64,000 nt of DNA, from the NCBI RefSeq assembly GCF_014621695.1, contig NZ_CP061281.1:4898001-4962000 (forward strand), read 5' to 3'. Below the pieces are notes generated by a model. That model worked only from the letters and a program-made list of their open reading frames with translations, ran no database searches and was not told where the DNA came from. This document shows positions 42,364 to 51,056 of this stretch, one piece after another. The position numbers were made by a program, and so were the translations under genes. Each line of letters starts with the position of its first letter. The first letter of the stretch is position 1. The DNA comes from Streptomyces xanthii. GTDB lineage: Bacteria; Actinomycetota; Actinomycetes; Streptomycetales; Streptomycetaceae.

Positions 42364-43455
42364 TCAGGGGAGGGCGGGGTAGTCCGTGTAGCCGGCCGCG
42401 TGGCCGGGGTACAGGGTCGCCGGGTCCACCTCGTTGAGCGGGGCACCCTCCGCCAGGCGGCGCGGCAGGTCCGGGTTGGCGATGAAGTGCCGGCCGAACG
42501 AGACCAGGTCCGCGAGCTGCTCGTCGAGCACCTCACGGGCCGCCGCGAGCCCCACGGGCTCGGCGAACCGGCCCGTCGTCGGATGCACCATCGGCCCGTG
42601 CCGCGGGCTGACGATCATCGTGTACGGCCACAGCTTGCGCAGCAGCCGCGTGTACTCGCGGTCCCCGTTCTCCACGACGTGCACGTACGCGAGCCCGAGC
42701 CGGGCCAGCGCCGGCAGCAGCGCCTCGTACAGGGCCGGGGTGTCGCCCTCGTCCATGTCGTTGAAGATGTTGCCGGGGGAGAGGCGGATCCCGACGCGGT
42801 GCGCGCCCACCGCCTGCGCGCACGCGGTCGCCGTCTCGATCGCCATCCGGGCCCGCGCGGCCGGCGAGCCGCCGTACCGGTCGGTGCGCAGATTGGTGTT
42901 GACGCCCATGAACTGGTGCAGCAAGTAGCCGTTGGCACCCTGGAGTTCGACGCCGTCGGCGCCGGCCAGCACCGCCCGGCGGGCCGCCTCCGCGAACTCG
43001 CGCACCACCTCCTCGACGCCCGCGGTGGTCAGCGCCCGCGGCACCTCGAACGGCTTGCGCCCCTCGTACTCCAGGACGGCGTCCGGCGGCCGCACCGCCG
43101 ACGGGGCGATCGGCAGCTCCCCGTCCAGCAGATCGGGATGACTGATCCGGCCCGCGTGCTGCAACTGCACGAAGATCCGCCCGCCGCCCAGGTGCACCGC
43201 CCGGGTCACCCGCCGCCAGCCCTCGACGTGGTCGGGGGTGCACATGCCGGGCATCCGGTAGCCGCGCCCCAGCGGGGCCGGGTACGAGGAGTCGGAGATC
43301 AGCAGCCCCGCCGAGGCGCGCTGCGCGTAGTACGTGGCCATCAGCGGGCTCGGCACGCCCTCGTCGTCGACCCGGCCCCGGTTCATCGGCGCCATCGCGA
43401 GACGGTTGGGCAGCGACAGTCCTGCCATGGTGGTGCTGTCGAACAGAGAAGTCAT
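42364..43455 (-). CDS. Old yellow enzyme-type flavin oxidoreductase
   Basis: 363 residues, FMN-dependent TIM barrel of the NADH:flavin oxidoreductase / alkene reductase family. Motifs: NRLAMAPMNRGR, VQLQHAGRISHPD, FAEAARRAVLAGADGVELQ, NTNLRTDRYGGS and SFGRHFIANPDLP. In most members the substrate-binding pair is His-x-x-Asn (or His) in a GVE(I/L)HGANGYL motif; here it reads GVELQGANGYL, so His is replaced by Gln (about 172) while Asn 175 is kept. Overlaps the FkbH-like gene by 4 bp. Likely reduces an activated C=C in the dienoyl or ring part of the product, or performs a related flavin reaction. Confidence 0.92.
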   Translation of the reverse strand: MTSLFDSTTMAGLSLPNRLAMAPMNRGRVDDEGVPSPLMATYYAQRASAGLLISDSSYPAPLGRGYRMPGMCTPDHVEGWRRVTRAVHLGGGRIFVQLQHAGRISHPDLLDGELPIAPSAVRPPDAVLEYEGRKPFEVPRALTTAGVEEVVREFAEAARRAVLAGADGVELQGANGYLLHQFMGVNTNLRTDRYGGSPAARARMAIETATACAQAVGAHRVGIRLSPGNIFNDMDEGDTPALYEALLPALARLGLAYVHVVENGDREYTRLLRKLWPYTMIVSPRHGPMVHPTTGRFAEPVGLAAAREVLDEQLADLVSFGRHFIANPDLPRRLAEGAPLNEVDPATLYPGHAAGYTDYPALP

Positions 43456-45392
43456 GACGGCTGCCCCTCAGCGAGCTCGGCGCCGAGCTCGACGTCCAGT
43501 GCCAGATGCCCGGGTATCGGTTCGATCCCGGTCAGGTCGTGCGCGAACTCCCGTTCCCCGTCCGCCGATTCGGCGGTCGTCGCGAAACCGAGCGAGGGGT
43601 AGAAGTCGCGCACCCGGTGGTTCTTCGCGGTCGGCCGGTAGCGGGCGTGTACGGCACTCGCCCCGGTGTCCCGGGCGTGCGCGAGCAGCGTCGACACGGT
43701 GGCCTGCTCGATGCCGCGGGCGAAGACCCGGCAGCTGAGCAGCAGGTTGTCCAGGTGCAGCACCGTGCCCTCGCGGTGTGCGAAGACCGCCCCTACCACG
43801 CCGTTGTCCCCGAACCGGTCGCGCGAGCGCACCGAGAGCACCAGATGTCCGGGGTCCTCGCGGCGGCCCTGCACCTCGGCCTGCTGGAGCCGCAGCGTCG
43901 TCAGGTTGAACTGGTTGGTGCGCTGGGTGATCTGCGCGACCCGGGCCACCTCGTGGTCCCGCACCCGGGAGATCTCGAGCCGGATGTCCAGCGCCCGCAG
44001 ATACTCCTCCATCGACCCGGACGACTCCTGCAGGTCCTGCCGGTCCGCCTCCGAGCGGTACTGCTCGGCCCGCCGCCGGTCCTCCGCGGTCAGCGCCCGC
44101 ACGTCGAACCAGCCGTCCGCGAGGAGCCGGTCCACGTGCAGCGCCGGCTCCTCGTCGAGCCGCACCACGGCGACCTCCGGAAGCGAGGACGCCACCAGAC
44201 CGCACTCGAACGGCGAGTCGTCGGCGAACACGAAGCTGTCCACGCCCAGATTGAGCCGGGCCGCGATGTCCCGCAGATTGCCGTCCTTGGGGTCCCAGTT
44301 CGCGTTCACCCGGGTGAAGTCGCCCTCGCGCAGCACCATGTCGGGGTGGTCGCGCAGCACGGACAGCACCGGCTCCTGGTCGTTCTTGCTGCTCACCGCG
44401 AGCAGTACGCCCTGCGCGCCGATCTGCTTGACGGTCTTCTGGAACTTGCCGAACGCCTCGCCCCGGTAGGTCGTGGCCGCCGCGATCCCGTCGGGGCCGT
44501 CGTCACCGAGGATGCCGTCCCACAGGGTGTTGTCGAGGTCCACCACGAGCACCTTCTTGGCGCGCCCGCGCAGCGTGCGGCCCAGATGACCGACCTCGCG
44601 GGCGTACCGGCCGAGGAGGTCCTCGCCCAGGTGCACCTTCGCGTACGTGGCGAGCCGGGTGTCGCGCACCGGCCCCGAATCGGCGACCAGTACGTCCAGG
44701 TCCACCACGTGCAGGCGCGGGTGGCCGGCGGTCAGCCGCAGCAGGGCCGCGTTGAACTCCCGCCAGCGCGCCGAAAGTTCGGCCCTGCTCGCGTGGTCCA
44801 CCAGCTGCCGGGTGTGCGCGGCGAGCAGCGGCAGCGTGTTGAGCACCAGCGTGCCCGGACCGTGCTCGCTATAGCGGGCGACCAGCGCCGACAGCTGCTC
44901 CAGCTTGGCGTCGAGGGCCGCCGCCGCGTCCGCCGCCGACCACGGCACCGGCAGCTCGTCGAAGACGATCTGGGCGTCCAGGACGCACAGCGCGAGATCG
45001 GTGCCCGGCGCGTACAGCTCGCTCGACGGGTCCTGGAGGTCGCGCAGCCAGGCGTCGTACTCCGGCTCGTTGATCCGCAGCGGGATCCCGTGCCGGGCGA
45101 ACTGGGCGGTCAGCGCCGGGGTCAGCGCGTCGAGCATGCCGTGCCCGGTCACCGCGACCCGGATCGGGGCGGCCTGCGGGTGGTGCTCGGCGATCTCCTC
45201 GGGGGAGACGCGGGCGAGGAGCCGCCCGGCGCGCGCCAGCGCCGCGAAGTCCGGGTCCGGGACGGCCAGTTCCGCCAGGAGCGGGCCGACCGCCGGATAC
45301 CGCTCGGCGATCCGGCCCTCCTGGTGCAGCGCCCGCAGTCGCTCCAGCGGCCCGAGGCGGGTCACCTCGTCGGTCGTCACTGCTTGGGTCAC
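43452..45392 (-). CDS. FkbH-like glyceryl-ACP synthase
   Basis: 646 residues from a GTG at 45392 with AGGAGA upstream. The N-terminal region (1-270) is the SGNH-like part of the long FkbH proteins. The HAD-IIIC catalytic domain (about 280-430) has VVDLDNTLWDGILGDDG, AVSSKNDQEP and FADDSPFECGLV. The C-terminal part (about 460-620) is GNAT-like, with NQFNLTTLRL and TLLAHARDTGA. Long FkbH proteins make glyceryl-S-ACP from 1,3-bisphosphoglycerate, the three-carbon unit of tetronate rings and of methoxymalonyl units. Without methoxymalonyl genes (no O-methyltransferase or 3-hydroxyacyl dehydrogenase seen), a glycerate-derived tetronate is the better fit. Overlaps the ene-reductase gene by 4 bp. 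Confidence 0.93.
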   Translation of the reverse strand: MTQAVTTDEVTRLGPLERLRALHQEGRIAERYPAVGPLLAELAVPDPDFAALARAGRLLARVSPEEIAEHHPQAAPIRVAVTGHGMLDALTPALTAQFARHGIPLRINEPEYDAWLRDLQDPSSELYAPGTDLALCVLDAQIVFDELPVPWSAADAAAALDAKLEQLSALVARYSEHGPGTLVLNTLPLLAAHTRQLVDHASRAELSARWREFNAALLRLTAGHPRLHVVDLDVLVADSGPVRDTRLATYAKVHLGEDLLGRYAREVGHLGRTLRGRAKKVLVVDLDNTLWDGILGDDGPDGIAAATTYRGEAFGKFQKTVKQIGAQGVLLAVSSKNDQEPVLSVLRDHPDMVLREGDFTRVNANWDPKDGNLRDIAARLNLGVDSFVFADDSPFECGLVASSLPEVAVVRLDEEPALHVDRLLADGWFDVRALTAEDRRRAEQYRSEADRQDLQESSGSMEEYLRALDIRLEISRVRDHEVARVAQITQRTNQFNLTTLRLQQAEVQGRREDPGHLVLSVRSRDRFGDNGVVGAVFAHREGTVLHLDNLLLSCRVFARGIEQATVSTLLAHARDTGASAVHARYRPTAKNHRVRDFYPSLGFATTAESADGEREFAHDLTGIEPIPGHLALDVELGAELAEGQPS

Positions 45393-45445
45393 GTCTGTCT
45401 TCTCCTGTCAGCGCGGACCGGCGCCGCCCCGTGCCGCCGCGTCAC

Positions 45446-45832
45446 TCAGTGACGCAGCAGCCAGGCGATCCGGTCGAAGGACGCGGCGTGGTAGGCGATC
45501 AGGACCGCGGTGAGGACCACGGCGGGGACGGTGGCGCCGGCCGCGTACAGCGCGGCCGCGCCCCCGAAGAACACGGCGAGTTCGAGGAGGAGCCGCAGTC
45601 CTCCCGCCGTCGCGACGACCGCGTCGCCGCTGCGCGACTCGTCGCCCGGGGTCGCGAACACGCCCCAGGCGACGGCCACCAGGAGCGGCACCGCGACCAC
45701 CGCGACGTACCGCAGCGCGCCCGGGCTGACCTTCCAGGCCCAGTACCCGAAGCAGACCAGTGCCGTCACCTCCAGCACGAACCTGAGTCCGAGCATGGCC
45801 GGGTGGTAGCCGAGTCCCGTGGTCATCCGCAT
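45446..45832 (-). CDS. DUF2568 (YrdB-like) membrane protein
   Basis: 128 residues, four predicted membrane helices (about 13-30, 38-58, 75-95 and 102-122). DUF2568 features: GLRFVLEVTALVCFGYWAW, AWGVFATPGDE after the second helix and LRLLLELAVFFGGAAAL. Function of the family is unknown. Lies between the P450 and FkbH-like genes on the same strand with gaps of 53-60 bp; possibly an immunity or accessory membrane protein. Confidence 0.8.
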   Translation of the reverse strand: MRMTTGLGYHPAMLGLRFVLEVTALVCFGYWAWKVSPGALRYVAVVAVPLLVAVAWGVFATPGDESRSGDAVVATAGGLRLLLELAVFFGGAAALYAAGATVPAVVLTAVLIAYHAASFDRIAWLLRH

Positions 45833-45892
45833 CCTGCTCTCTCTTGTGGGTGCGCCGTCAGACGCACATGTGGGGGGTGACGGCGGTGCCGC

Positions 45893-47119
45893 TCACCAGG
45901 CGACCGGAAGACTGGACACCCCGTGCACCAACCTTCCCTCCGGACGCGGCAGTTCACTCACGTCCACCGCCAGGCGCAGCGTCGGGAAGCGGCGCAGCAG
46001 CGTGCCGACCGCGATCTGCAGCTCGGCGCGGGCCAGGCCCGAACCCAGGCAGTAGTGGGTGCCCTGGCCGAAGGTCAGATGGGGGTTGACCTCACGGCCG
46101 ATGTCCAGCGTGTCGGCGCCCGCGAACTGGCAGGCGTCCCTGTTCGCGGAGCCGAGCGAGGGCAGCACCGCGCTGCCCGCCGGCACCACCGTGCCGCTCA
46201 GCTCCACGTCCTCCAGGGCGATCCGCAGCAGCGCCTCGTCGCCCGGCGGGTACATCCGCAGCAGCTCCTCCGTGGCCCGCCCGATCCGCTCCGGGTCCTC
46301 GCGCACGGCGGCGAGCTCCTCGGGGTGCGTGAGCAGCGCGAGAACACTGTTGCCGATCTGGTTGACGGTCGTCTCGTGCCCGGCGACGAGCAGCGAGATC
46401 CCCAGGAAGATCAACTCCTGTTCGTCCAGGCGCCCCTCGTCCGTGTCATGGATCGACACCAGCGCCGACAACAGGTCGGTGCCCGGGTGCGCCCGCTTGC
46501 GGGCCACCTGCTCGGCCAGGTAGTCGCGCAGCGCCACCTGCGCGGCGAGCACCTCCTCGGCGGGCAGCGACGCCGTCGCGAGGAACGCCGCCGACCAGGC
46601 ACCGAACTTCTCCCGGTCCTCGAACGGCACCCCGAGCAGCTCACAGATCATGGTCACCGGCAGCGGGAACGCCAGCGCCGGGATCAGGTCCGCGGGCGAA
46701 CCGGACGCCTCCATCGCGTCCAGGAACGCGTCGGTGTGCGCCTGGATGCGCGGCCGCAGATCGTTGACCCGGCGCACCGTGAACTCCCGCGACACCAGCT
46801 TGCGGACCCGGGTGTGCTCCGGCGCGTCCATGTTCAGCAGGCTGCGGAAGTTCTGCGTCGCCTTGCCCATGCGCGGCGCGTCCGGGTTCGTGGTCGCGGC
46901 CCGGCTGAAACGGGCGTCCGACAGGACCGTGCGCACGTCCTCGTACGTCGTCACCAGGTACGCCGGATCGCCGCTCGGCATCCGGACCCGCTGCACGGGG
47001 GACTCGGCGCGCAGCCGGGCGTAGTGCGGGCAGGGCTCCAGCGCGGAGGCCCGCGCGAACGGATAGCCGAGCACCTCCCCGGACTCGGCCTGCGCCGGCT
47101 TCTCGAGCTGCTCGGTCAT
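45893..47119 (-). CDS. Cytochrome P450
   Basis: 408 residues. I-helix LLVAGHETTVNQ (oxygen-activating Glu-Thr), K-helix EELLR (ExxR), heme-binding loop FGQGTHYCLGSGLARAEL with the thiolate Cys. Bacterial class I type, requiring ferredoxin and a reductase; a 7Fe ferredoxin is encoded at 26657-26980, but no dedicated 3Fe-4S P450 ferredoxin is beside this gene. Overlaps the FAD monooxygenase gene by 4 bp. It probably hydroxylates or desaturates the acyl chain or ring late in the pathway. Confidence 0.95.
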   Translation of the reverse strand: MTEQLEKPAQAESGEVLGYPFARASALEPCPHYARLRAESPVQRVRMPSGDPAYLVTTYEDVRTVLSDARFSRAATTNPDAPRMGKATQNFRSLLNMDAPEHTRVRKLVSREFTVRRVNDLRPRIQAHTDAFLDAMEASGSPADLIPALAFPLPVTMICELLGVPFEDREKFGAWSAAFLATASLPAEEVLAAQVALRDYLAEQVARKRAHPGTDLLSALVSIHDTDEGRLDEQELIFLGISLLVAGHETTVNQIGNSVLALLTHPEELAAVREDPERIGRATEELLRMYPPGDEALLRIALEDVELSGTVVPAGSAVLPSLGSANRDACQFAGADTLDIGREVNPHLTFGQGTHYCLGSGLARAELQIAVGTLLRRFPTLRLAVDVSELPRPEGRLVHGVSSLPVAW

Positions 47120-48411
47120 CGGTGCTGCCCTCCAGTGGGGGTGCCTGCGGGAGACGGGGAGACGGTGCGGTCGGCGAGCTCGAGCCGGGTGCGGCCGTCG
47201 CGCACCGCCTGCTGGAGCTGGTAGTAGACGCCGGACAGGATGCGGCGCTTGAGGAGATCGCTGGAGGACACCGCCCGGTAGGCGGTGCGGCGCAGCGCGG
47301 CGGCGACCGGCGAGGACAGCGCGAACGCCTTCTCCTGGCGCAGCTGCAGCCCGCGCGCCGTGGCGACGGACTCCTCGCGGGCGCTCTGGAACGCGGCGCA
47401 CGCCCGGTCGAGCCGGGTGTCCGTCGGACCGCCCGCGGCGAGCGCCCGGGTCACCAGCGGCGCCAGCGTCACCGCGTCGATGATCGCGTGGTTGACGCCC
47501 TGGCCGAGGACCGGCGTCAGGGTGTGCGCGGCGTCCCCGATCAGGGCGACGCCCGGCCGCCACCACTGCGGGACGACCGTCGTGAAGATGTCCAGCATCG
47601 ACGTGTCCGACCAGCTGGTGACGTGCTCGCGCACGCCCGGACCCGCCTGCGGCGCCAGCTCGTCGATCCGCGCGTGCAGCGCCCCGATGCCCTGGGCGCG
47701 CAGCTCGCGCAGACCGCCCTTGGGAATGTTGAACCCGATGCGCACCAGGTCCGGCACCGTCGGGATGAACAGGCCGTGCCGGTCGCCGAGGATCCGCACC
47801 CGGTAGGTGTGCAGATCCCACTCCTTCGGCATCGGCGCCTTGAACCAGACGAAGTCCCGCTCCAGCGGGATCTTCGTGTAGTTGATCCCGGCCATCTCCC
47901 GGATCTTGCTGAACCGGCCGTCGGCCGCCACCGTCAGGGAGGCCCTGATCTCGACCGGCCCGTCCGGCAGTTGGGCCACCACACCGGTCACCCGGTTGCC
48001 CTCGGTCAGCAGCCGGGCGGCCTTCGTGCGGCGCAGCATCCGGAACGAGGGCAGCGCGGAGCCGGCCTCGGCGAGCGCGTCGAGCAGCGGCGGCTGCGGC
48101 AGCTCCATCGGGTACGGGCACGGCTGGTCGAACACCGAGAAGTCCGCGGACAGCACCGTGTGCCCCGCGTCCGTGATCTCCATCCGGCGCGTCACCAGCG
48201 TCTGGTCCTCGACCTTGTCGAGCACCCCGAGCTGCTTCAGCAGCCACACCGAGTCGGGTGAGATGGACTCGCCGCGGAACGACCGGTCGAAGTGGGCGCT
48301 CTGCTCGACCACCACGACCTCGACACCGCGCCGGGCCAGTTCCAGGGCGAGCGTCAGACCGGCCGGACCGCCCCCGACGACGCACACCTGCGCGGACAAT
48401 CCCGCAGCCAT
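47116..48411 (-). CDS. FAD-dependent monooxygenase (class A flavoprotein)
   Basis: 431 residues from the ATG at 48411, which follows GGAAGGGGAAGCC; the frame extends to 48447 without support. FAD-binding VVGGGPAGLTLALELARRG at the N-terminus (dinucleotide-binding GxGxxG), then the second FAD motif GVALIGDAAHTLTPVLGQG. PHBH-fold hydroxylase/epoxidase family, possibly related to the halogenase/geranylgeranyl-reductase-like side branch. No tryptophan-halogenase WxWxIP motif is seen. First gene of the minus-strand operon; divergent from the MFS exporter gene. Likely an epoxidase or hydroxylase acting on the unsaturated product. Confidence 0.9.
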   Translation of the reverse strand: MAAGLSAQVCVVGGGPAGLTLALELARRGVEVVVVEQSAHFDRSFRGESISPDSVWLLKQLGVLDKVEDQTLVTRRMEITDAGHTVLSADFSVFDQPCPYPMELPQPPLLDALAEAGSALPSFRMLRRTKAARLLTEGNRVTGVVAQLPDGPVEIRASLTVAADGRFSKIREMAGINYTKIPLERDFVWFKAPMPKEWDLHTYRVRILGDRHGLFIPTVPDLVRIGFNIPKGGLRELRAQGIGALHARIDELAPQAGPGVREHVTSWSDTSMLDIFTTVVPQWWRPGVALIGDAAHTLTPVLGQGVNHAIIDAVTLAPLVTRALAAGGPTDTRLDRACAAFQSAREESVATARGLQLRQEKAFALSSPVAAALRRTAYRAVSSSDLLKRRILSGVYYQLQQAVRDGRTRLELADRTVSPSPAGTPTGGQHR

Positions 48412-48459
48412 GGCTTCCCCTTCCTTCCGCTGAACCGACGGCGTCACCGTGGCGGGCCG

Positions 48460-48477
48460 GCCTAAAGGGCGCCTTGC
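48460..48477. promoter_or_regulatory. Candidate SARP operator (monooxygenase/MFS promoter region)
   Basis: GCCTAAA-GGGC-GCCTTGC: two 7-mers at 11-bp spacing between divergent genes, 175 bp before the MFS start. Matches the site at 41724 and the half-site at 53767. Confidence 0.45.
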
Positions 48478-48634
48478 ACCGCGCCCCGCGCCGCTGCCCG
48501 CACCCCGTCCGGAGCCCCGGCTTCAGCGCGGCACAAGGGGTCGGGTGCAGCCTGCTGCGACGTACGGGCACACAGCCCATCCCCAGTACCCACAGTCGCC
48601 GCCGGCTCTCCGGCCCGGCCTGCGAGGAGACCCC

Positions 48635-50158
48635 ATGAACACCGACTCGGCCGCAACCGCTCCGCCGGACCCCCGGCGCTGGTGGGTGCTCGGAGTCATC
48701 TCACTTGCCCAGTTCGTCATCGCCATCGACTCGTCCGTGGTCAACGTGATGGGCCCGCGGCTCAAGGAAGCCATCGGCCTGTCCACGACCGGGCTGCAGT
48801 GGGTCATGAACATCTACGTCCTCCTCTTCGGCGGACTGCTGCTGCTCGGCGGACGCCTGGCCGACGTCGTCGGACGCCGCGTCGTCTTCATGGCCGGCCT
48901 GACCCTCTTCACGCTGGCCTCGCTCGGCGCGGGCCTCGCCGACTCCGAGAGCGCGCTGCTCACCGCCCGCGCCCTCCAGGGCATCGGCGCCGCCGCCCTC
49001 TCGCCCGCCTCCCTGTCGATCCTCGTGACGGTCTTCCCCGACCCGAAGGAACGCGCCAAGGCGTTCGGTGTGTGGGGCGCGGTCATCGGCATCGGCGCGA
49101 GCATCGGCACGATCCTCGGCGGCGCGATCGTCAACGCCGACTGGCGGTGGGCGTTCTGGATCAACGTGCCCGTCGGCCTGCTCATCGGCGCCGGCGCGCT
49201 CGCCCTCATCAAGCTGCCCCGCCCCGGCGGCAACCGCCCGCCCAAGGACCTGGCCGGCGCCGTCACCGCGACCGGCGGCCTTCTGCTCCTCGTCTACGGC
49301 ATCGTGACCAGCAGCGACCACGGCTGGGGAGACTGGCGCACCTACGGGTCCCTCGTCGTCGCCGTCGCCCTGCTCGTCGCCTTCGTGCTCGTCGAGCAGC
49401 GCAGCGCGGCGCCGCTCGTGCCGCTCCGGCTGTTCCGCTCGCGGTCCGTGGTGGCGGGCAGCCTCGGCGAGTTCCTCACCGCCGCCATGATGATGCCGAT
49501 CTTCTTCCTGCTGCCGCTGTGGATGCAGGGCGTCCTCGACTACAGCCCGCTGCAGACCGGCCTCGCCTACCTGCCCGTCAGCATCGCCCTCATGACCCTC
49601 GCGCCGGTCGCCTCCCAGATGATCGGCAAGACCGGACCGCGCTCCATGTACCTGCTCGGCACGGTGGCGCTCGCCGGCTGTGTCTTCATGCTGACCCGCA
49701 TGCCCGTGCACAGCGGCTACTGGAGCTTCCTGCTGCCGGTCACCGCGCTGTTCGGCGTCGGACTCGTCTGCTGCCTCATCCCGACGCCGGTCGTCGGGAC
49801 GTCCGAGGCCACCGACGAGGACGCGGGCACCACGTCCGCCCTCCTCAACGCCTCCACGCAGATCGGTGCCGCGTTCGGCATCGCGATCGCCGTCACCGTG
49901 CTCAACAACCGGGTCGCCTCCCAGGCGGCGGAAGGCGCGAGCCCCAACGTCGCCCTCGTCCACGGCCTCCAGTCCGCGTTCCTGGTCCTCTTCGTCTTCC
50001 TGGCCCTCTCCGTCCTGAACGGCCTCTTCGGCTTCCGCCGCGGAGTGATCGCCCCACCCGCCGAGTCCACCGAGTCCCCCGCGACCCCCGACGCCCCCGC
50101 GGCCCCGGAAGCCCCCGCGGCGCCGTCCGCGACCGCGACCCCCGAACGAGTCGGCTGA
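48635..50158 (+). CDS. MFS drug exporter (DHA2, 14 helices)
   Basis: 507 residues from the ATG at 48635, with GCGAGGAGA upstream. Fourteen predicted membrane helices. DHA2-type features are IDSSVVNVMGPRLKEAIG after helix 1, GGRLADVVGRR (motif A), and the motif C region WGAVIGIGASIGTILGG. The C-terminus is a Pro/Ala-rich tail. Proton-driven exporters of this family give self-resistance in many antibiotic clusters. Divergent from the P450/monooxygenase operon with a 223-bp shared control region. Followed by a 900-bp gene-free repeat region. Confidence 0.93.
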   Translation: MNTDSAATAPPDPRRWWVLGVISLAQFVIAIDSSVVNVMGPRLKEAIGLSTTGLQWVMNIYVLLFGGLLLLGGRLADVVGRRVVFMAGLTLFTLASLGAGLADSESALLTARALQGIGAAALSPASLSILVTVFPDPKERAKAFGVWGAVIGIGASIGTILGGAIVNADWRWAFWINVPVGLLIGAGALALIKLPRPGGNRPPKDLAGAVTATGGLLLLVYGIVTSSDHGWGDWRTYGSLVVAVALLVAFVLVEQRSAAPLVPLRLFRSRSVVAGSLGEFLTAAMMMPIFFLLPLWMQGVLDYSPLQTGLAYLPVSIALMTLAPVASQMIGKTGPRSMYLLGTVALAGCVFMLTRMPVHSGYWSFLLPVTALFGVGLVCCLIPTPVVGTSEATDEDAGTTSALLNASTQIGAAFGIAIAVTVLNNRVASQAAEGASPNVALVHGLQSAFLVLFVFLALSVLNGLFGFRRGVIAPPAESTESPATPDAPAAPEAPAAPSATATPERVG

Positions 50159-51056
50159 CCCCCACCTACCCCAAAGGAAGGCCCGGCGCCCCAAGGCACC
50201 GGGCCTCCCGCCTGCCCACCCGCCCGCCACCACGCATCCGCCCCACACGCCCGCGGCCGAGACCGCCCACCGCCCGTGCCCTCCCCCCGGAGCCGCGACC
50301 ACGTGCCCAGCACCGAGCCACGACCCCCCTGGCCGGGCGCGGGGCAGTGGTCATGTGCCCGGGCTGAGGCGTGGCCGGTACCTGCGCCCTTCCGTCTGGG
50401 CCGGCCCCTGGCTGGGTGCGGGGCGGTGGTCATGTGCCCGGGGGCTGAGGCGTGGCCGGTACCTGCGCCCTCTCCTTGGCCCGGCCCCTCTCCCACCCAC
50501 CCGCCCCCTCCGGGGGCGTCGGCCCGGCGCCGGGTGCTCCCCGCCGGGGGCCCGGGGCGCGCCCCTTCAGGGGCGCGAGGCTGTACCGATGTGCGGCTGC
50601 GCCGCGTGGGCGCGATCAGTCATGGCGGTGGGGCATTCGGCGATGCTTGTCAGCCCCTACGGCGGCGGCGCTCCAGCGCAGACTCGTCGTCATCGCGCAA
50701 TGGCCGAGCCCTGGGCGACGTATGGCCCCAGGCTGGAGCTGGAGTGCTGTCCCAAGGGTCTGCCCGAGGGCCGGGTGCCGGGCCGACGCCCCCGGAGGGG
50801 GCGGGAGGGTGGGAGCAGGGCCGGGGCCAGGCCGGCCGGGGGTGTCGGCCTGGCGCCGGGTGCGCGCCTTCAGGGGCGCGAGGCTGTACCGATGTGCGGC
50901 TGCGCCGCGTGGGCGCGAACGGCCACGGCGGCGAGGCACCGGGCAGGCCCGGCGCCAGGCCGGCCGAGTGGAGAGTGCCCCGCGAGGGCGCGCGCACCCC
51001 ACTCGGCGGACGGCCAGGCGAGGCCCCCGCTCAAACCCGCCCGCCCCCCGGAGGGC
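50159..51056. repeat. Gene-free region with two families of repeats
   Basis: No convincing gene. (a) A near-identical block of about 65 bp occurs at 50327-50391 and 50406-50471 (core GTGGTCATGTGCCCGGG then GAGGCGTGGCCGGTACC), in tandem with a 79-bp period. (b) A block beginning CTTCAGGGGCGCGAGG and containing GCTGCGCCGCGTGGGCGCGA occurs at about 50565-50615 and 50868-50918, including an internal hairpin (GCGGCTGCGCCGC). Type (b) resembles short intergenic repeats that I recall as abundant in Streptomyces genomes. Open frames here are GC-bias artefacts. Possible terminator, small-RNA or recombination site. Confidence 0.7.

Noticed and set aside
43452..45392. FkbH as part of a methoxymalonyl-ACP pathway
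   Set aside because: The needed 3-hydroxyacyl dehydrogenase, acyl dehydrogenase of FkbI type beside it, and O-methyltransferase are not present, and the AT has malonyl-type motifs.
47116..48411. Flavin-dependent halogenase
   Set aside because: Shares the FAD-binding fold, but no WxWxIP halogenase motif is visible in the sequence.
45893..48580. 895-aa minus-strand frame covering P450 and monooxygenase
   Set aside because: Only the part from 47119 onwards is the P450; the rest is the monooxygenase gene read in the wrong frame, so there is no true fusion.
50159..51056. CRISPR array
   Set aside because: Repeats are only two-copy, long and unevenly spaced, and no cas genes are present.
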